Made by a program: the position numbers and the translations under genes. From Streptomyces cellostaticus (GTDB taxonomy: Bacteria > Actinomycetota > Actinomycetes > Streptomycetales > Streptomycetaceae), in NCBI RefSeq assembly GCF_023630175.1, contig NZ_JALLIN010000003.1, positions 62,001-126,000 of the forward strand: 64,000 nucleotides of DNA. The letters are read 5' to 3'. The notes beneath the pieces were generated by a model, which made no database searches, was not told the DNA's origin, and was given only the letters and a program-made list of their open reading frames with translations. This document shows, one piece after another, positions 8,004 through 16,606 of this stretch. Numbering within the stretch: position 1 is the stretch's first letter; every line of letters begins with the position of its first letter.

Positions 8004-8225
8004 ATGACGAAGCCTGCCGCGCCGAAGCGCCATCTGCCCACGAGCCCGTTCAAGGCCCCGGTCGCACCGGATCCCAAGTACTTCGCCGTAGGCGACCAGG
8101 TCACGCACGACATGTACGGCCTCGGCCGAGTGGTCGGTGTCGAGGACGGAGTAGCGGTCCTCGTGGATTTCGGCTCGGCGCAGAGGCGGATCCTGAGCCC
8201 GTACGCCAAGATGACCAAGCTGTAG
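8004..8225 (+). CDS. Small conserved protein with Tudor-like (UvrD C-terminal-like) core
   Basis: The 73-residue protein MTKPAAPKRHLPTSPFKAPV then reads YFAVGDQVTHDMYGLGRVVG, VEDGVAVLVDFGSAQRRILS and PYAKMTKL. The pattern VxHxxYGxGxVxxxxxxxVxVDFG resembles the small Tudor-like domain at the C-terminus of PcrA/UvrD helicases and the RID fold of CarD, which bind RNA polymerase. I recall close homologues in many Streptomyces annotated only as hypothetical. It is intact although its surroundings are decayed. An RNA polymerase- or nucleic acid-related role is inference. Confidence 0.75.
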   Translation: MTKPAAPKRHLPTSPFKAPVAPDPKYFAVGDQVTHDMYGLGRVVGVEDGVAVLVDFGSAQRRILSPYAKMTKL

Positions 8226-8298
8226 TACCGCTGTGCCCGGTCACGGCACAACCAGGTTCCCGTAGGGGCCTGCACCTAGAGAAAGTCCTCTGATCGAC

Positions 8299-8481
8299 AT
8301 GACGTCGCTGTTCTCCGCCCTGGAAGGGCAACCCAGTCGCTCCGCCGCGGCATCGCCGCCTCCGGCGATCAACCCCTTCCAGGCCCCCGACTTCGGGGAC
8401 GAAGAAACCCTGCCGCCCGACGACGCCCAGGAGCCGGCCACGGCCCCGGTCGTACGCGCGGCGCGGCGCAGGGCGGCCTGA
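8299..8481 (+). CDS. Small hypothetical protein (60 aa)
   Basis: It encodes MTSLFSALEGQPSRSAAASP then a Pro-rich stretch and NPFQAPDFGDEETLPPDDAQ, ending in a basic AARRRAA. The acidic middle and basic tail look like a short disordered protein. No domain is recognisable and the upstream purine stretch (AGAGAAAG) is a weak ribosome binding site. It may be a real small gene or the start of a lost longer one. Confidence 0.35.
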   Translation: MTSLFSALEGQPSRSAAASPPPAINPFQAPDFGDEETLPPDDAQEPATAPVVRAARRRAA

Positions 8482-8747
8482 GGGCCGTAATCCCCGGCGG
8501 GCGCACGACGACGGCTACGGCACCTCGCCGCGTTGTCGGACAGCCCGAACACGTCCAGTATGAGGACGACTCTCCGCGTTGCGATGCACCGCATCCGACG
8601 CCGTGCGCTGATCCATCGGGGATTACGGGACAGCCCTTGGCTCCCGGCCCCCGTGACACCGGCCGGTGGAATCGCCGGCCGGTCGCGCGACGCCCTCCAC
8701 GCTTGCGGTGATCGCCCGGCCCCGCGGCGGGCGGCGGGCCGGGGCAC

Positions 8748-8814
8748 CGGCGCCGGACGTGACGTCCGGGGCCGATGAGGGTCCGGCTCCGGGGACGATC
8801 CCCGGCTCGGAGCC
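8748..8814 (-). repeat. 67-bp copy of the tRNA-flanking terminator sequence
   Basis: On the minus strand this segment matches 35919-35985 at 61 of 67 positions. At 35.9 kb the sequence follows the right tRNA-derived attachment site of the AICE and contains a strong hairpin. Here no tRNA remnant is visible beside it. It may be a mobile or dispersed terminator, or a relic of an older insertion that carried tRNA-flanking DNA. Confidence 0.6.
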
Positions 8815-8970
8815 TTGCGCGCCCGACGTCTCCGTTCACGATCAACCAGGCGCCCCGCGTGGTGACTTGAAGCGTTTGTCGGGTGGCGTGGAGCGGGCGC
8901 GAGGGGCGGATGAGTGGTTCGCCGTACAGCGCGATGCGCGCCGGGCTGGCGAGCAGAACCGTCCGGCACC

Positions 8971-9600
8971 TACCTGACACCCACCTTCCGGATCCGCGAC
9001 TCCACGGACGAATCCGCCGTGGAACACCTTCGGTTCGACTCACTCCTCGGCCAACTCCCCTCGTATCTGCCCAAGTGCGAGCCGCTCCCCAGGACGTGGC
9101 TCGTCACCGGCGGTGCGGGCAGCGGCAGGAGCACCGCCGTCCGGCAGTACGCGATCGCGCTCCTGGACCGGCAGTCCCCCTGCGCCGTCGTCGACGGCCG
9201 CGTGATCGGGCACTCGGACGTGAACGGCCTGAGTGTCCAGGAGTTCGCCTGGCGGTTCCGTCCGGCCGGCCTCGACGAGAAGGTGTGGAAGGCGCACATC
9301 AAGGAGCACCGCGTGGTCTTCCTGGTCGACGCCCTGAACGAGGTGGAGCGCGAGTGCAAGGACATCGCCAAGTGGAGCTTCGTCTGGCAGTTGCCGGCGG
9401 GATCGCACGACTTCACGGTGCTGGACCCAGACGCTGGACGAGATCAGGTCGGGCGGCATGCTGGGCGTGGCGTCCAACCCGTTCATGCTGTCGCTGCTGA
9501 CCGACTGGCTGCTCGGCACCCGGTCCGTCGAGGGCCGGGCCATCCCGCGCAGCCGCGCGGAACTGCTCCGGGAGACCATGGTCCGGCCCGGCGGCGGAGC
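8971..9600 (+). pseudogene. NACHT/STAND-type NTPase remnant
   Basis: One frame reads LRFDSLLGQLPSYLP and LVTGGAGSGRSTAVRQYAIA, a Walker A (GGAGSGRST), then HRVVFLVDALNEVERECKDI, a Walker B of NACHT type, and WSFVWQLPAGSHDFTV. At about 9420 the frame jumps. In the next frame LDEIRSGGMLGVASNPFMLS and LLTDWLLGT follow, the helical segment that normally comes after the NTPase core, but with the intervening part deleted. No sensor or effector domain survives. Intact relatives act as antiphage or regulatory signal-transduction ATPases. This copy is broken by deletion and frameshift. Confidence 0.6.
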
Positions 9601-9994
9601 GGCGGAGGAGGGTGAGGGCGGGCGCGAACCGGCTGAGCGGCAACGGCGGCGAGCAGGACGTCGACGACCTGCGGACGGCGATGCGCGGGGTGTCGCCGTG
9701 CGACGTGCTGCCGGCGCGGGAGGTCTTCGACTACGGCCCGGAGAAGGCGCGGCCGGAGGGCGGCGGACTGCGCCCGCAGGTGTACCGGGCGGACGAACAG
9801 GTGCTGCGGCTCGTCAGCCGGCTGCCCGGGACGGGAGCGCCGCCGGGCATCGCCGTGCGTGTCGCGGCGGGACCGGCCGTGGCGCCGGCCCCGCCGGGCG
9901 GGTGCCCGCCCACCGCTGTGGCCGGGCGGGCCGCCCGAGCGCCGGGGGGCCGGTGCGAAACGGGTTCACACCGGCCCTCGGGGTTCGTTCCGGG
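9601..9994. other. Interval with decayed coding sequence
   Basis: A plus-strand frame around 9640-9830 (EQDVDDLRTAMRGVSPCDVL, REVFDYGPEKARPEGGG, VYRADEQVLRLVSRLPG) looks partly protein-like and may be further debris of the preceding NTPase locus. There is no clear start, end or domain. Confidence 0.3.
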
Positions 9995-10150
9995 TCAGCC
10001 GCACTGGCAGGGAGCACCCGACTGGCATCCGCAGCCGCAGCCCGACCCGCAGCCGCACGCGGCGACGAGCGGGAGGTGCCTGCTCTCGGTGGGCTGGTCC
10101 GACTCGCGCGCTTGCGTGGGATCGGGCGTGGTGCCGGGGGATTCGGCCAT
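9995..10150 (-). CDS. Cysteine-rich small peptide (51 aa)
   Basis: From the ATG at 10150 (GAGGGG just upstream) the product is MAESPGTTPDPTQARESDQP, then TESRHLPLVAACGCGSGCGC, GCQSGAPCQCG. The N-terminal half is disordered and acidic. The last 20 residues hold seven cysteines in CGCGxGCGCGC and CQC patterns, as in metal-binding or metallothionein-like tails. It lies downstream of phoU in the same orientation, with a gap of about 130 bp. No signal peptide is apparent. Metal binding is inference from the cysteine spacing. Confidence 0.65.
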   Translation of the reverse strand: MAESPGTTPDPTQARESDQPTESRHLPLVAACGCGSGCGCGCQSGAPCQCG

Positions 10151-10284
10151 GGTCCCCTCCTCAGAGGCTCGGCAAATGCCTTCGCCCATTCCATGCCCGT
10201 TCCGCCCGGCGCATCAACGGCGCATCGAGGCGTCCGCCCGTCCCGCCCGCCCCCCTCGCGAGCCGGGCACGGGCCGCCGCGGCC

Positions 10285-10974
10285 CTACGCCCCCTCGACC
10301 TTGGTCACCGGCTGGATGTCCTGCTGCAGGTCGTCCGCGTGCTCGCCCGTCACCAGGTAGACGACCCGCTTGGCGACCGCCACCGCGTGGTCGGCGTACC
10401 GCTCGTAGTACCGGCCCAGCAGGGTGACGTCGACGGCGGTCTCGATGCCGTGCTTCCAGCGGTCGTCGATGAGGTGCTGGAAGAGGGTGCGGTGCAGCAG
10501 GTCCATCTCGTCGTCGTCCTGCTCGAGCTGCATCGCGAGGTCGACGTCCTTGGTGACGAGCACCTCGGCCGCCTTCGCCATCAGGCGCTGGGCGAGCTGG
10601 CCCATCTCCAGGATCGTGGCGTGCAGGTCGTGCGGGACCGCGCGCTCGGGAAAGCGCAGCCGGGCCAGCTTCGCGACGTGCTGGGCGAGGTCGCCGGAGC
10701 GCTCCAGGTCGGCCGACATGCGCAGCGAGGTGACGACGATCCGCAGGTCGGTCGCCACCGGCTGCTGGCGGGCGAGCAGGGCTATCGCCCGGGCCTCCAG
10801 GTCGTGCTGGAGCTCGTCCACCTTCTTGTCGGCCTCGATCACGTTCTCGGCCAGCTTCAGGTCGGTGTCGAGGATGGCGGTCGTGGCGCGCCCGATCGCC
10901 GACCCGACCAGCCGGGCCATCTCCACCAGGCTGTCGCCGATCGAGTCAAGTTCCTCGTGGTACGCGTCCCGCAT
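10285..10974 (-). CDS. phoU: PhoU, phosphate uptake regulator
   Basis: The 229-residue protein starts MRDAYHEELDSIGDSLVEMA and consists of two PhoU three-helix bundles. Each carries the metal-binding motif of the family (residues about 105-120, SLRMSADLERSGDLAQHVAK; residues about 200-215, LLGRYYERYADHAVAVAKRV), the E/DxxxD signature. PhoU links the Pst phosphate transporter to the PhoR kinase and damps the response when phosphate is plentiful. It is transcribed away from phoR-phoP across a shared intergenic region that holds a PHO box (11103-11135), so it is likely itself part of the PhoP regulon. Confidence 0.95.
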   Translation of the reverse strand: MRDAYHEELDSIGDSLVEMARLVGSAIGRATTAILDTDLKLAENVIEADKKVDELQHDLEARAIALLARQQPVATDLRIVVTSLRMSADLERSGDLAQHVAKLARLRFPERAVPHDLHATILEMGQLAQRLMAKAAEVLVTKDVDLAMQLEQDDDEMDLLHRTLFQHLIDDRWKHGIETAVDVTLLGRYYERYADHAVAVAKRVVYLVTGEHADDLQQDIQPVTKVEGA

Positions 10975-11102
10975 CAGAGATTCCCTCTCGTACGTTCTTC
11001 CTTCGGGGGTCCGGGGCCGTGACCACAGGCGCCCTGTGGCGTGACCGGCGGTGTGAACCCCACGCTCCCACGTTCTGCCCCGTACGCGTCCGTTTCCGCC
11101 AC

Positions 11103-11135
11103 CCCGAATGAACCGGTACTGGCTCCAAGGTGAAC
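11103..11135 (-). promoter_or_regulatory. PHO box between phoU and phoR
   Basis: On the minus strand three consecutive 11-bp units read GTTCACCTTGG, AGCCAGTACCG and GTTCATTCGGG. The outer two match the PhoP direct-repeat consensus (GTTCACC...). The position in the divergent phoU / phoR-phoP promoter region matches the PHO box described for S. coelicolor, where phosphorylated PhoP activates its own operon and phoU. Confidence 0.8.
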
Positions 11136-11208
11136 TCTGGGCGACGAGTGTTCGAGGTCGCACCTCGACGGCTGTGGCCATGTCGCACGCCGTGCCTAAC
11201 CTTGTGGC

Positions 11209-12462
11209 ATGGACGTGAACGCGGCGGTCGCCGCAGCGGCAGCGATCGCCGGGGTGCTCACCGGTGTCATCGCCATGCTGGCGTTCCGCTGGAGCGAACG
11301 CGACCAGAAGCGACCCACCAGGACTTCCTTGCACACCGATGCCGTACTCCCGCCCGGCGTGGACACCGTGCTGTCCGTGCTCCGCTCCTCCGCCGTCGTC
11401 CTCGACGAGGGCGACGCGGTCGTCAAGGCCAGCTCCGCCGCCTACGCCCTCGGGCTGGTCCGCGGCGGCAAGCTCTCGGTCGAGCCGATGCTGCAGATGG
11501 CCCGGGACACCAGACGCGACGGCGAGATACGCCAGGTCGAACTGGACCTGCCCCGGCGCGGCACCGGACGGGGCGAGGCGCTCGCCGTCTCCGCGCGGGT
11601 GGCCCCGCTCGGGTCCCGGCTGGTCCTGCTGCTGGTCGAGGACCTCACCGAGGCCCGCCGGATCGAGGCCGTGCGGCGCGACTTCGTGGCGAACGTGAGC
11701 CACGAGCTGAAGACGCCCGTCGGCGCGCTCTCCCTGCTCTCCGAGGCCGTCATGGACGCCTCCGACGATCCCGAGGCCGTGCAGCGTTTCGCCGGCCGCA
11801 TGCAGATCGAGGCGACCCGGCTGACCAACCTGGTCCAGGAGCTCATCGACCTGTCCCGGGTCCAGAACGACGACCCCCTCGAGGACGCCGAGCCGGTCCG
11901 GGTGGACGAACTGGTCGCCGAGGCCGTCGACCGCTGCCGCCACCAGGCGGGCGCCAAACAGATCACCATGGCCGCCGGAGGCACCGCCGACCTGCATGTC
12001 CGGGGCAACCGCGGTCAGCTCGCGGCCGCCCTCGGCAACCTGGTCGAGAACGCGGTGAACTACTCGCCGGCCCGCACCCGCGTCGGCATCGCCGCCCGCA
12101 GGATCAGCGCCCCGGGCGGCGACCTGATCGAGCTGGCCGTCACCGACCAGGGCATCGGCATCTCCGACCGGGACAAGGAACGCATCTTCGAGCGCTTCTA
12201 CCGCGTCGACCCGGCCCGCTCCCGGGCCACCGGGGGCACCGGTCTGGGTCTCGCGATCGTCAAGCACGTGGTCGCCTCGCACGGCGGGGAGGTCACGGTG
12301 TGGAGCGCCGAGAACCAGGGCTCCACGTTCACTCTCAGGCTGCCGGAGGCGGGCGCGGCCCGCGACCGCGCACAGCAGCACCCCGACCTCGATGACGAGG
12401 CCGGCGGTGCCCCCGACTCATCTCCTTACGAACCGCTTCCCGCCCCGGAGGTCCTTCCGTGA
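11209..12462 (+). CDS. phoR: Phosphate sensor histidine kinase PhoR (SenX3 type)
   Basis: The 417-residue membrane kinase has one N-terminal transmembrane segment (AAVAAAAAIAGVLTGVIAML, residues about 3-25), a PAS-like region (VLSVLRSSAVVLDEGDAVVK), then the dimerisation/phosphoacceptor domain with H in NVSHELKTPVGALSLLSEAV (about residue 165). The ATPase domain follows: N box NLVENAVNYSP, G1 DQGIGISD, F box ERFYRVD and G2 GGTGLGLAIVKH. It phosphorylates PhoP under phosphate limitation. A GTGA overlap with phoP (12459-12462) couples their translation. The Pro/Asp-rich C-terminal tail after residue 385 is a typical variable extension. Confidence 0.95.
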   Translation: MDVNAAVAAAAAIAGVLTGVIAMLAFRWSERDQKRPTRTSLHTDAVLPPGVDTVLSVLRSSAVVLDEGDAVVKASSAAYALGLVRGGKLSVEPMLQMARDTRRDGEIRQVELDLPRRGTGRGEALAVSARVAPLGSRLVLLLVEDLTEARRIEAVRRDFVANVSHELKTPVGALSLLSEAVMDASDDPEAVQRFAGRMQIEATRLTNLVQELIDLSRVQNDDPLEDAEPVRVDELVAEAVDRCRHQAGAKQITMAAGGTADLHVRGNRGQLAAALGNLVENAVNYSPARTRVGIAARRISAPGGDLIELAVTDQGIGISDRDKERIFERFYRVDPARSRATGGTGLGLAIVKHVVASHGGEVTVWSAENQGSTFTLRLPEAGAARDRAQQHPDLDDEAGGAPDSSPYEPLPAPEVLP

Positions 12463-13139
12463 CCCGAGTGCTCGTCGTCGAGGACGAGGAGTCCTTCTCC
12501 GACGCCCTGTCGTACATGCTCCGCAAGGAGGGTTTCGAGGTCGCCGTGGCGGCCACCGGCCCCGACGGACTCGACGAGTTCGAGCGCAACGGCGCCGACC
12601 TCGTGCTCCTCGACCTGATGCTGCCGGGTCTGCCCGGTACGGAGGTGTGCCGCCAGCTACGCGGCCGCTCCAACGTCCCCGTGATCATGGTGACCGCGAA
12701 GGACAGCGAGATCGACAAGGTCGTGGGACTCGAGATAGGAGCCGACGACTACGTCACCAAGCCCTTCTCCTCCCGTGAGCTGGTCGCCCGCATCCGCGCG
12801 GTGCTGCGCCGCCGCGGCGAGCCGGAGGAGGTCACCCCGGCCGCCCTGGAGGCGGGCCCGGTCCGCATGGACGTCGACCGTCATGTGGTGACGGTCTCCG
12901 GCTCCAAGGTCGACCTCCCGCTCAAGGAGTTCGACCTGCTGGAGATGCTGCTGCGCAACGCGGGGCGCGTCCTGACCCGTATGCAGCTCATCGACCGGGT
13001 CTGGGGCGCCGACTACGTGGGCGACACCAAGACCCTCGACGTCCACGTCAAGCGCCTGCGCGCCAAGATCGAGCCCGACCCCGGTGCGCCGCGTTACCTG
13101 GTGACGGTGCGTGGCCTCGGCTACAAGTTCGAGCCGTAG
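12459..13139 (+). CDS. phoP: Phosphate response regulator PhoP
   Basis: The 226-residue OmpR-family regulator begins at GTG within the phoR stop region. The receiver domain has VLVVEDEESF (acidic pocket), the phosphoacceptor Asp in LVLLDLMLPGLPGTEVC, T in VMVTAKD and K in YVTKPFS. The C-terminal winged helix (residues about 130-226) ends DTKTLDVHVKRLRAKIEPDP and VRGLGYKFEP, the DNA-recognition helix and wing. Phosphorylated PhoP binds PHO boxes and controls phosphate scavenging and, in Streptomyces, antibiotic production. A strong hairpin 14 bases after the stop ends the operon. Confidence 0.97.
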   Translation: MTRVLVVEDEESFSDALSYMLRKEGFEVAVAATGPDGLDEFERNGADLVLLDLMLPGLPGTEVCRQLRGRSNVPVIMVTAKDSEIDKVVGLEIGADDYVTKPFSSRELVARIRAVLRRRGEPEEVTPAALEAGPVRMDVDRHVVTVSGSKVDLPLKEFDLLEMLLRNAGRVLTRMQLIDRVWGADYVGDTKTLDVHVKRLRAKIEPDPGAPRYLVTVRGLGYKFEP

Positions 13140-13153
13140 GCCGGCGGACACGA

Positions 13154-13189
13154 CGGAGGGCGGCACCCCGCGCGGGGTGCCGCCCTCCG
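13154..13189 (+). terminator. Bidirectional hairpin between phoP and lipoprotein gene
   Basis: A 36-base near-perfect inverted repeat (CGGAGGGCGGCACCCC with its complement, short GCGC centre) lies between two converging genes, so it can stop transcription from both sides. It has no T-run, as is usual for Streptomyces. Confidence 0.85.
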
Positions 13190-13202
13190 TGCGTACGGCC
13201 GC

Positions 13203-13892
13203 TCAGTTGCCGGCGGTCGACTGCGACGCGGCGTCGCCCGGGGTGGCGTCGTTCGCGTCGCCGCCGGAGGCGTCCCCGCCCGAGACGGTCGCGGCGTCCG
13301 AGGCGGTCGCCGAGGCGCTCGGCTTGTCGTTCTTGCCCTTGCCGGTCGCGCCCGGAGCCGCGGAGGCCGAGGCGGACGGGACGTCGCTCGGGCCCCAGCC
13401 GCTGAAGTAGCTGGTGGCCGGCACCACGAAGGCGTGCAGGCTCACGTCGCCGGTCTTGTCGAAGGTGAAGGTGACCTTCTGGGCGTTGCCGTCCCGGACC
13501 GCCTCACGGCTGCTGTCCAGCACCGCGGAGGCGTTGTCCTTGCCGCCGAGGACCAGCGAGCCCTGCGGCGGGATGGTCAGGCTCTGGCCCTTGGCGGGGT
13601 GCAGCGTGGCGGTCTTGCCGGTGCCCGGGAGGGCGATCGACTGCAGGGTCTGCGCGGTCCTGCCGGTGTTGAAGATGGTCGCGGAGACGACGGCCGGCCC
13701 GGTCGAGGTCAGGTCGGGCTGGGTGATGACCGTGGCGTTCTGGACCTTGATGCTCCCGACGCTGGTCGCCGCGTTGTCCGGCTTGACCTGCAGGGTCTGG
13801 GCGTCGTTGCCGGAGCCGCACGCGGCGAGCGAGGCGACCGAGAAGGCGATGGCGGCGGCGCCGAGGGCGCCGCGTCGAAGGCTGCTGCTCAC
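13203..13892 (-). CDS. Secreted lipoprotein, copper/redox-like fold unknown
   Basis: The 229-residue protein starts MSSSLRRGALGAAAIAFSVA and has the lipobox SLAAC (Cys about residue 25), so it should be lipid-anchored on the outer face of the membrane. The mature domain (residues about 35-165) is beta-rich (VKVQNATVITQPDL-type strands, LPGTGKTATLHPAKGQSLTI, GDVSLHAFVVPATSYF) and resembles small Streptomyces proteins related to the DUF461/PCu(A)C group. The last 65 residues are low-complexity Ala/Ser/Asp/Gly. It corresponds in position to the secreted protein that follows phoP in S. coelicolor. The function is unknown; a metal-delivery role would be a guess. Confidence 0.8.
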   Translation of the reverse strand: MSSSLRRGALGAAAIAFSVASLAACGSGNDAQTLQVKPDNAATSVGSIKVQNATVITQPDLTSTGPAVVSATIFNTGRTAQTLQSIALPGTGKTATLHPAKGQSLTIPPQGSLVLGGKDNASAVLDSSREAVRDGNAQKVTFTFDKTGDVSLHAFVVPATSYFSGWGPSDVPSASASAAPGATGKGKNDKPSASATASDAATVSGGDASGGDANDATPGDAASQSTAGN

Positions 13893-14472
13893 GGCGGCGG
13901 CATCTCCTTGAACGCAGGGGCGGCTCCCGTATAAAGCCGCCCTAAGTGGCTGTCAGCGGCCTCAGGTTACCGAGCCGTCCCCGTGCGATCGCACCCGACC
14001 CTCCCCCAAGCACGCCGCTTCCCTCCCTGTGGGCGTACCCCGGGGGCCGCGGGTGACTCACCGGTCACATTGCCGGCGCGGTCGTCCGCATTCGCATAAC
14101 GCGTCCGCGACACCGCGGTCCGCATGGCGGCAACACGCTGCGCGAAATTTCCGTGAAGGAATGCGCGACCACACCGGATATTGATCATCCAGCGCCCTTC
14201 CGGGGCCTTGTGATCAATTCCGGATTCGTCTCGGACCCGACACCCACCGCCGAACGGAGTAGCGGAAGTCGTACGCTTGAGAGCGGACATATCGGGACGT
14301 TCGACCTTCTGGAGGCGGCTTGGCGCGTGTGTGGCGTACGTGTTTCGCCTCGCCCGAAGAGCCCCTCCGACCTGCGAATTCCCGCCGCCCTCCGGCTCGG
14401 CCGGCTCCCTCGCAGCACGTTCCTGTTGCTGTTGTCAAGCCCCGAGATATGCCCTGACCTGCGAAAACGCCA
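13893..14472. other. Intergenic region upstream of carD
   Basis: About 580 bp between divergent genes. I see no gene with a credible start or domain. The promoter of the lipoprotein gene must lie at the left and that of carD at the right. Confidence 0.4.
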
Positions 14473-14501
14473 TTCAGAACACGCCGTATCCGTGTTACCC
14501 T
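14473..14501 (+). promoter_or_regulatory. Candidate vegetative promoter of carD
   Basis: TTCAGA (14473-14478) and TACCCT (14496-14501) are separated by 17 bases, a fair match to HrdB-type -35 and -10 boxes, about 28 bases upstream of the carD start. A purine-rich ribosome binding site (GGAAGGGG) follows at 14512-14519. Not experimentally supported. Confidence 0.4.
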
Positions 14502-14529
14502 GGATAGCCACGGAAGGGGTACCTGTCAC

Positions 14530-15012
14530 ATGACGTTCAAGGTTGGCGACACCGTGGTCTATCCCCATCACGGGGCCGCGCTGATCGAGGCCATCGAAAC
14601 TCGTCAGATCAAAGGCGTGGACAAGACCTACTTGGTGCTGAAGGTCGCCCAGGGTGACCTCACGGTGCGTGTGCCAGCGGACAATGCGGAGTTCGTCGGC
14701 GTGCGTGATGTGGTCGGTCAGGACGGGCTGGACCGGGTCTTCGAGGTACTGCGCGCGCCGTACGCCGAGGAGCCCACGAACTGGTCCCGTCGTTACAAGG
14801 CAAACCTGGAGAAGCTCGCCTCCGGCGATGTCATCAAGGTCGCGGAAGTCGTGCGTGACCTGTGGCGTCGCGAGCGCGAGCGCGGACTCTCCGCCGGCGA
14901 GAAGCGCATGCTCGCCAAGGCCCGCCAGATTCTGGTGAGCGAGCTCGCCCTCGCGGAGAACACCAACGAGGACAAGGCCGAGGCCCTGCTCGACGAGGTG
15001 CTCGCCTCCTGA
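14530..15012 (+). CDS. carD: CarD-family RNA polymerase-binding transcription factor
   Basis: The 160-residue protein [20 protein letters not shown] has the N-terminal RNA polymerase-interacting (RID/Tudor-like) domain, residues 1-60, with VVYPHHGA. The C-terminal helical DNA-contacting domain includes [40 protein letters not shown] and the conserved tryptophan in DLWRR that contacts the upstream edge of the bubble. CarD stabilises open complexes, chiefly at rRNA promoters, and is essential in mycobacteria. Length and order of domains are typical. Its position just upstream of ispD-ispF is conserved in actinobacteria. Confidence 0.96.
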   Translation: MTFKVGDTVVYPHHGAALIEAIETRQIKGVDKTYLVLKVAQGDLTVRVPADNAEFVGVRDVVGQDGLDRVFEVLRAPYAEEPTNWSRRYKANLEKLASGDVIKVAEVVRDLWRRERERGLSAGEKRMLAKARQILVSELALAENTNEDKAEALLDEVLAS

Positions 15013-15314
15013 CGCGCGACGGACGGCACGCGCTGCCGTCAGCACGCTGAGCACAGTGAGAACGCCGCGGTGCCCGATGACACGGAACCTGTCGCCGGGC
15101 GCTGCGGCATGTTCGTACCCGGACGCACCGGCCGCGCTGCCGGGCCGGCCCGGGCGCCTGCCGTTCATCTCGGGGAAGGGCCCCCGATACTTGGTGTGCC
15201 GGGCCCGGGCAGATGGCTCGACCAGGGTCACGGAAGGGTCCGGTCGAGCGGTCGTGCCCGGCACTCTCCAGGCCATACCCACCTAGGTCGAGCACACAAA
15301 CCTGACAGGAACCG
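15013..15314. other. Intergenic region between carD and ispD
   Basis: About 300 bp with no credible gene. It probably contains the carD terminator and the promoter for ispD-ispF, but I could not single out either. Confidence 0.4.
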
Positions 15315-16067
15315 ATGTCTGACGATTCGCGCCCCGCACCCGCGCAGATCCCCGTCGCCGCCGTGATTCCCGCCGCCGGCCGCGGCGTACGCCTCGGCCC
15401 GGGCGCCCCCAAGGCGCTGCGCACGCTGAACGGCACGCCCATGCTGATCCACGCGGTGCGCGCCCTCGCCGCGTCCCGCCATGTCTCCCTGGTGATCGTC
15501 GTCGCACCGCCCGACGGCGCCGCCGAGGTCAAGTCGCTGCTCGACGCGCACGCCCTGCCCGACCGCACCGACTTCCTCGTCGTGCCCGGCGGGGACAGCC
15601 GCCAGGAGTCGGTCCGGCTCGGCCTCGACGCCCTGCCGCCCGAGTACGGCGTCGTCCTCGTCCACGACGCGGCCCGCCCGCTGGTGCCGGTCGACACCGT
15701 GGACGCGGTCATCGAGGCCGTGCGCGACGGGGCGCCCGCCGTGGTTCCCGCGCTGCCGCTGGCCGACACCGTCAAGGAGGTCGGGCCCGCGGCCGTCCCC
15801 GGCGGACCCGAGCCGGTCGTCGCCACACCCGAGCGCTCCCGGCTGCGCGCGGTGCAGACGCCCCAGGGCTTCGACCGGGAGACCCTGGTCCGCGCCCACC
15901 AGGCGGTCACCGAGGACGTCACGGACGACGCGAGCATGGTCGAGCGGCTCGGCCCGCGGGTCGTCACCGTCCCCGGCCACGAGGAGGCCTTCAAGGTCAC
16001 CCGCCCCCTCGACCTCGTCCTCGCCGAGGCGGTCCTGGCCCGCAGGAGGCTCAACGATGGCTTCTGA
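15315..16067 (+). CDS. ispD: 2-C-methyl-D-erythritol 4-phosphate cytidylyltransferase
   Basis: The 250-residue enzyme makes CDP-methylerythritol from MEP and CTP in the non-mevalonate isoprenoid pathway. Diagnostic sequences are [20 protein letters not shown] (CTP-binding GxGxR...K), [39 protein letters not shown] and the final [13 protein letters not shown] and [16 protein letters not shown]. It starts at an ATG preceded by AGGAA. Its end overlaps the start of ispF by 11 bases, so the two are translationally coupled. Confidence 0.96.
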   Translation: MSDDSRPAPAQIPVAAVIPAAGRGVRLGPGAPKALRTLNGTPMLIHAVRALAASRHVSLVIVVAPPDGAAEVKSLLDAHALPDRTDFLVVPGGDSRQESVRLGLDALPPEYGVVLVHDAARPLVPVDTVDAVIEAVRDGAPAVVPALPLADTVKEVGPAAVPGGPEPVVATPERSRLRAVQTPQGFDRETLVRAHQAVTEDVTDDASMVERLGPRVVTVPGHEEAFKVTRPLDLVLAEAVLARRRLNDGF

Positions 16068-16551
16068 CGCCCCCGTGCTGCCCCGGGTCGGCATCGGCAC
16101 CGACATCCACGCCTTCGAGGACGGCCGCGAGCTGTGGTGCGCCGGCCTGAGGTGGGAGGGCGAGGGCCCGGGCCTGGCCGGGCACTCCGACGCGGACGTG
16201 GTCGCCCACGCCGCCTGCAACGCGCTCTTCTCCGCGGCCGGCCTCGGCGACCTCGGACAGCACTTCGGTACCGGCCGTCCGGAGTGGTCCGGCGCCTCGG
16301 GCGTCACTCTGCTCACCGAGGCCGCCCGGATCGTCCGCGAGGCGGGGTTCACCATCGGCAACGTGGCCGTCCAGGTCGTCGGGCCCCGCCCGAAGATCGG
16401 CAAGCGGCGGGACGAGGCGCAGGGGATCCTCTCCGAGGCGGCCGGGGCGCCGGTGTCGGTGTCCGGAGCCACGACGGACGGGCTCGGCTTCCCCGGACGC
16501 GAGGAGGGCCTGATGGCGGTCGCCACCGCGCTCGTGGTGCGGGTGCACTGA
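16057..16551 (+). CDS. ispF: 2-C-methyl-D-erythritol 2,4-cyclodiphosphate synthase
   Basis: The 164-residue enzyme converts CDP-ME 2-phosphate to MEcPP, two steps after IspD. The zinc and substrate residues are visible: GIGTDIHAF (Asp and His ligands), [20 protein letters not shown] (third His), GDLGQHFG and, near the end, [20 protein letters not shown]. The family normally forms a trimer. The AGGAGG ribosome binding site lies inside the end of ispD, and the genes overlap by 11 bases. Confidence 0.96.
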   Translation: MASDAPVLPRVGIGTDIHAFEDGRELWCAGLRWEGEGPGLAGHSDADVVAHAACNALFSAAGLGDLGQHFGTGRPEWSGASGVTLLTEAARIVREAGFTIGNVAVQVVGPRPKIGKRRDEAQGILSEAAGAPVSVSGATTDGLGFPGREEGLMAVATALVVRVH

Positions 16552-16606
16552 GGGCGTGCGAGGGTACCTGCAGAGTCACCGCAGGCTCGAGGTAGTGGAG
16601 GTACCC

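Noticed and set aside
7343..8275. 310-codon minus-strand frame
   Set aside because: No domain, Arg/Ser/Pro-rich, and antisense to the conserved 8004-8225 gene.
10285..12381. 698-codon minus-strand frame suggesting a much longer PhoU
   Set aside because: The extension is antisense to phoR and low-complexity; PhoU has a normal start at 10974 and normal length.
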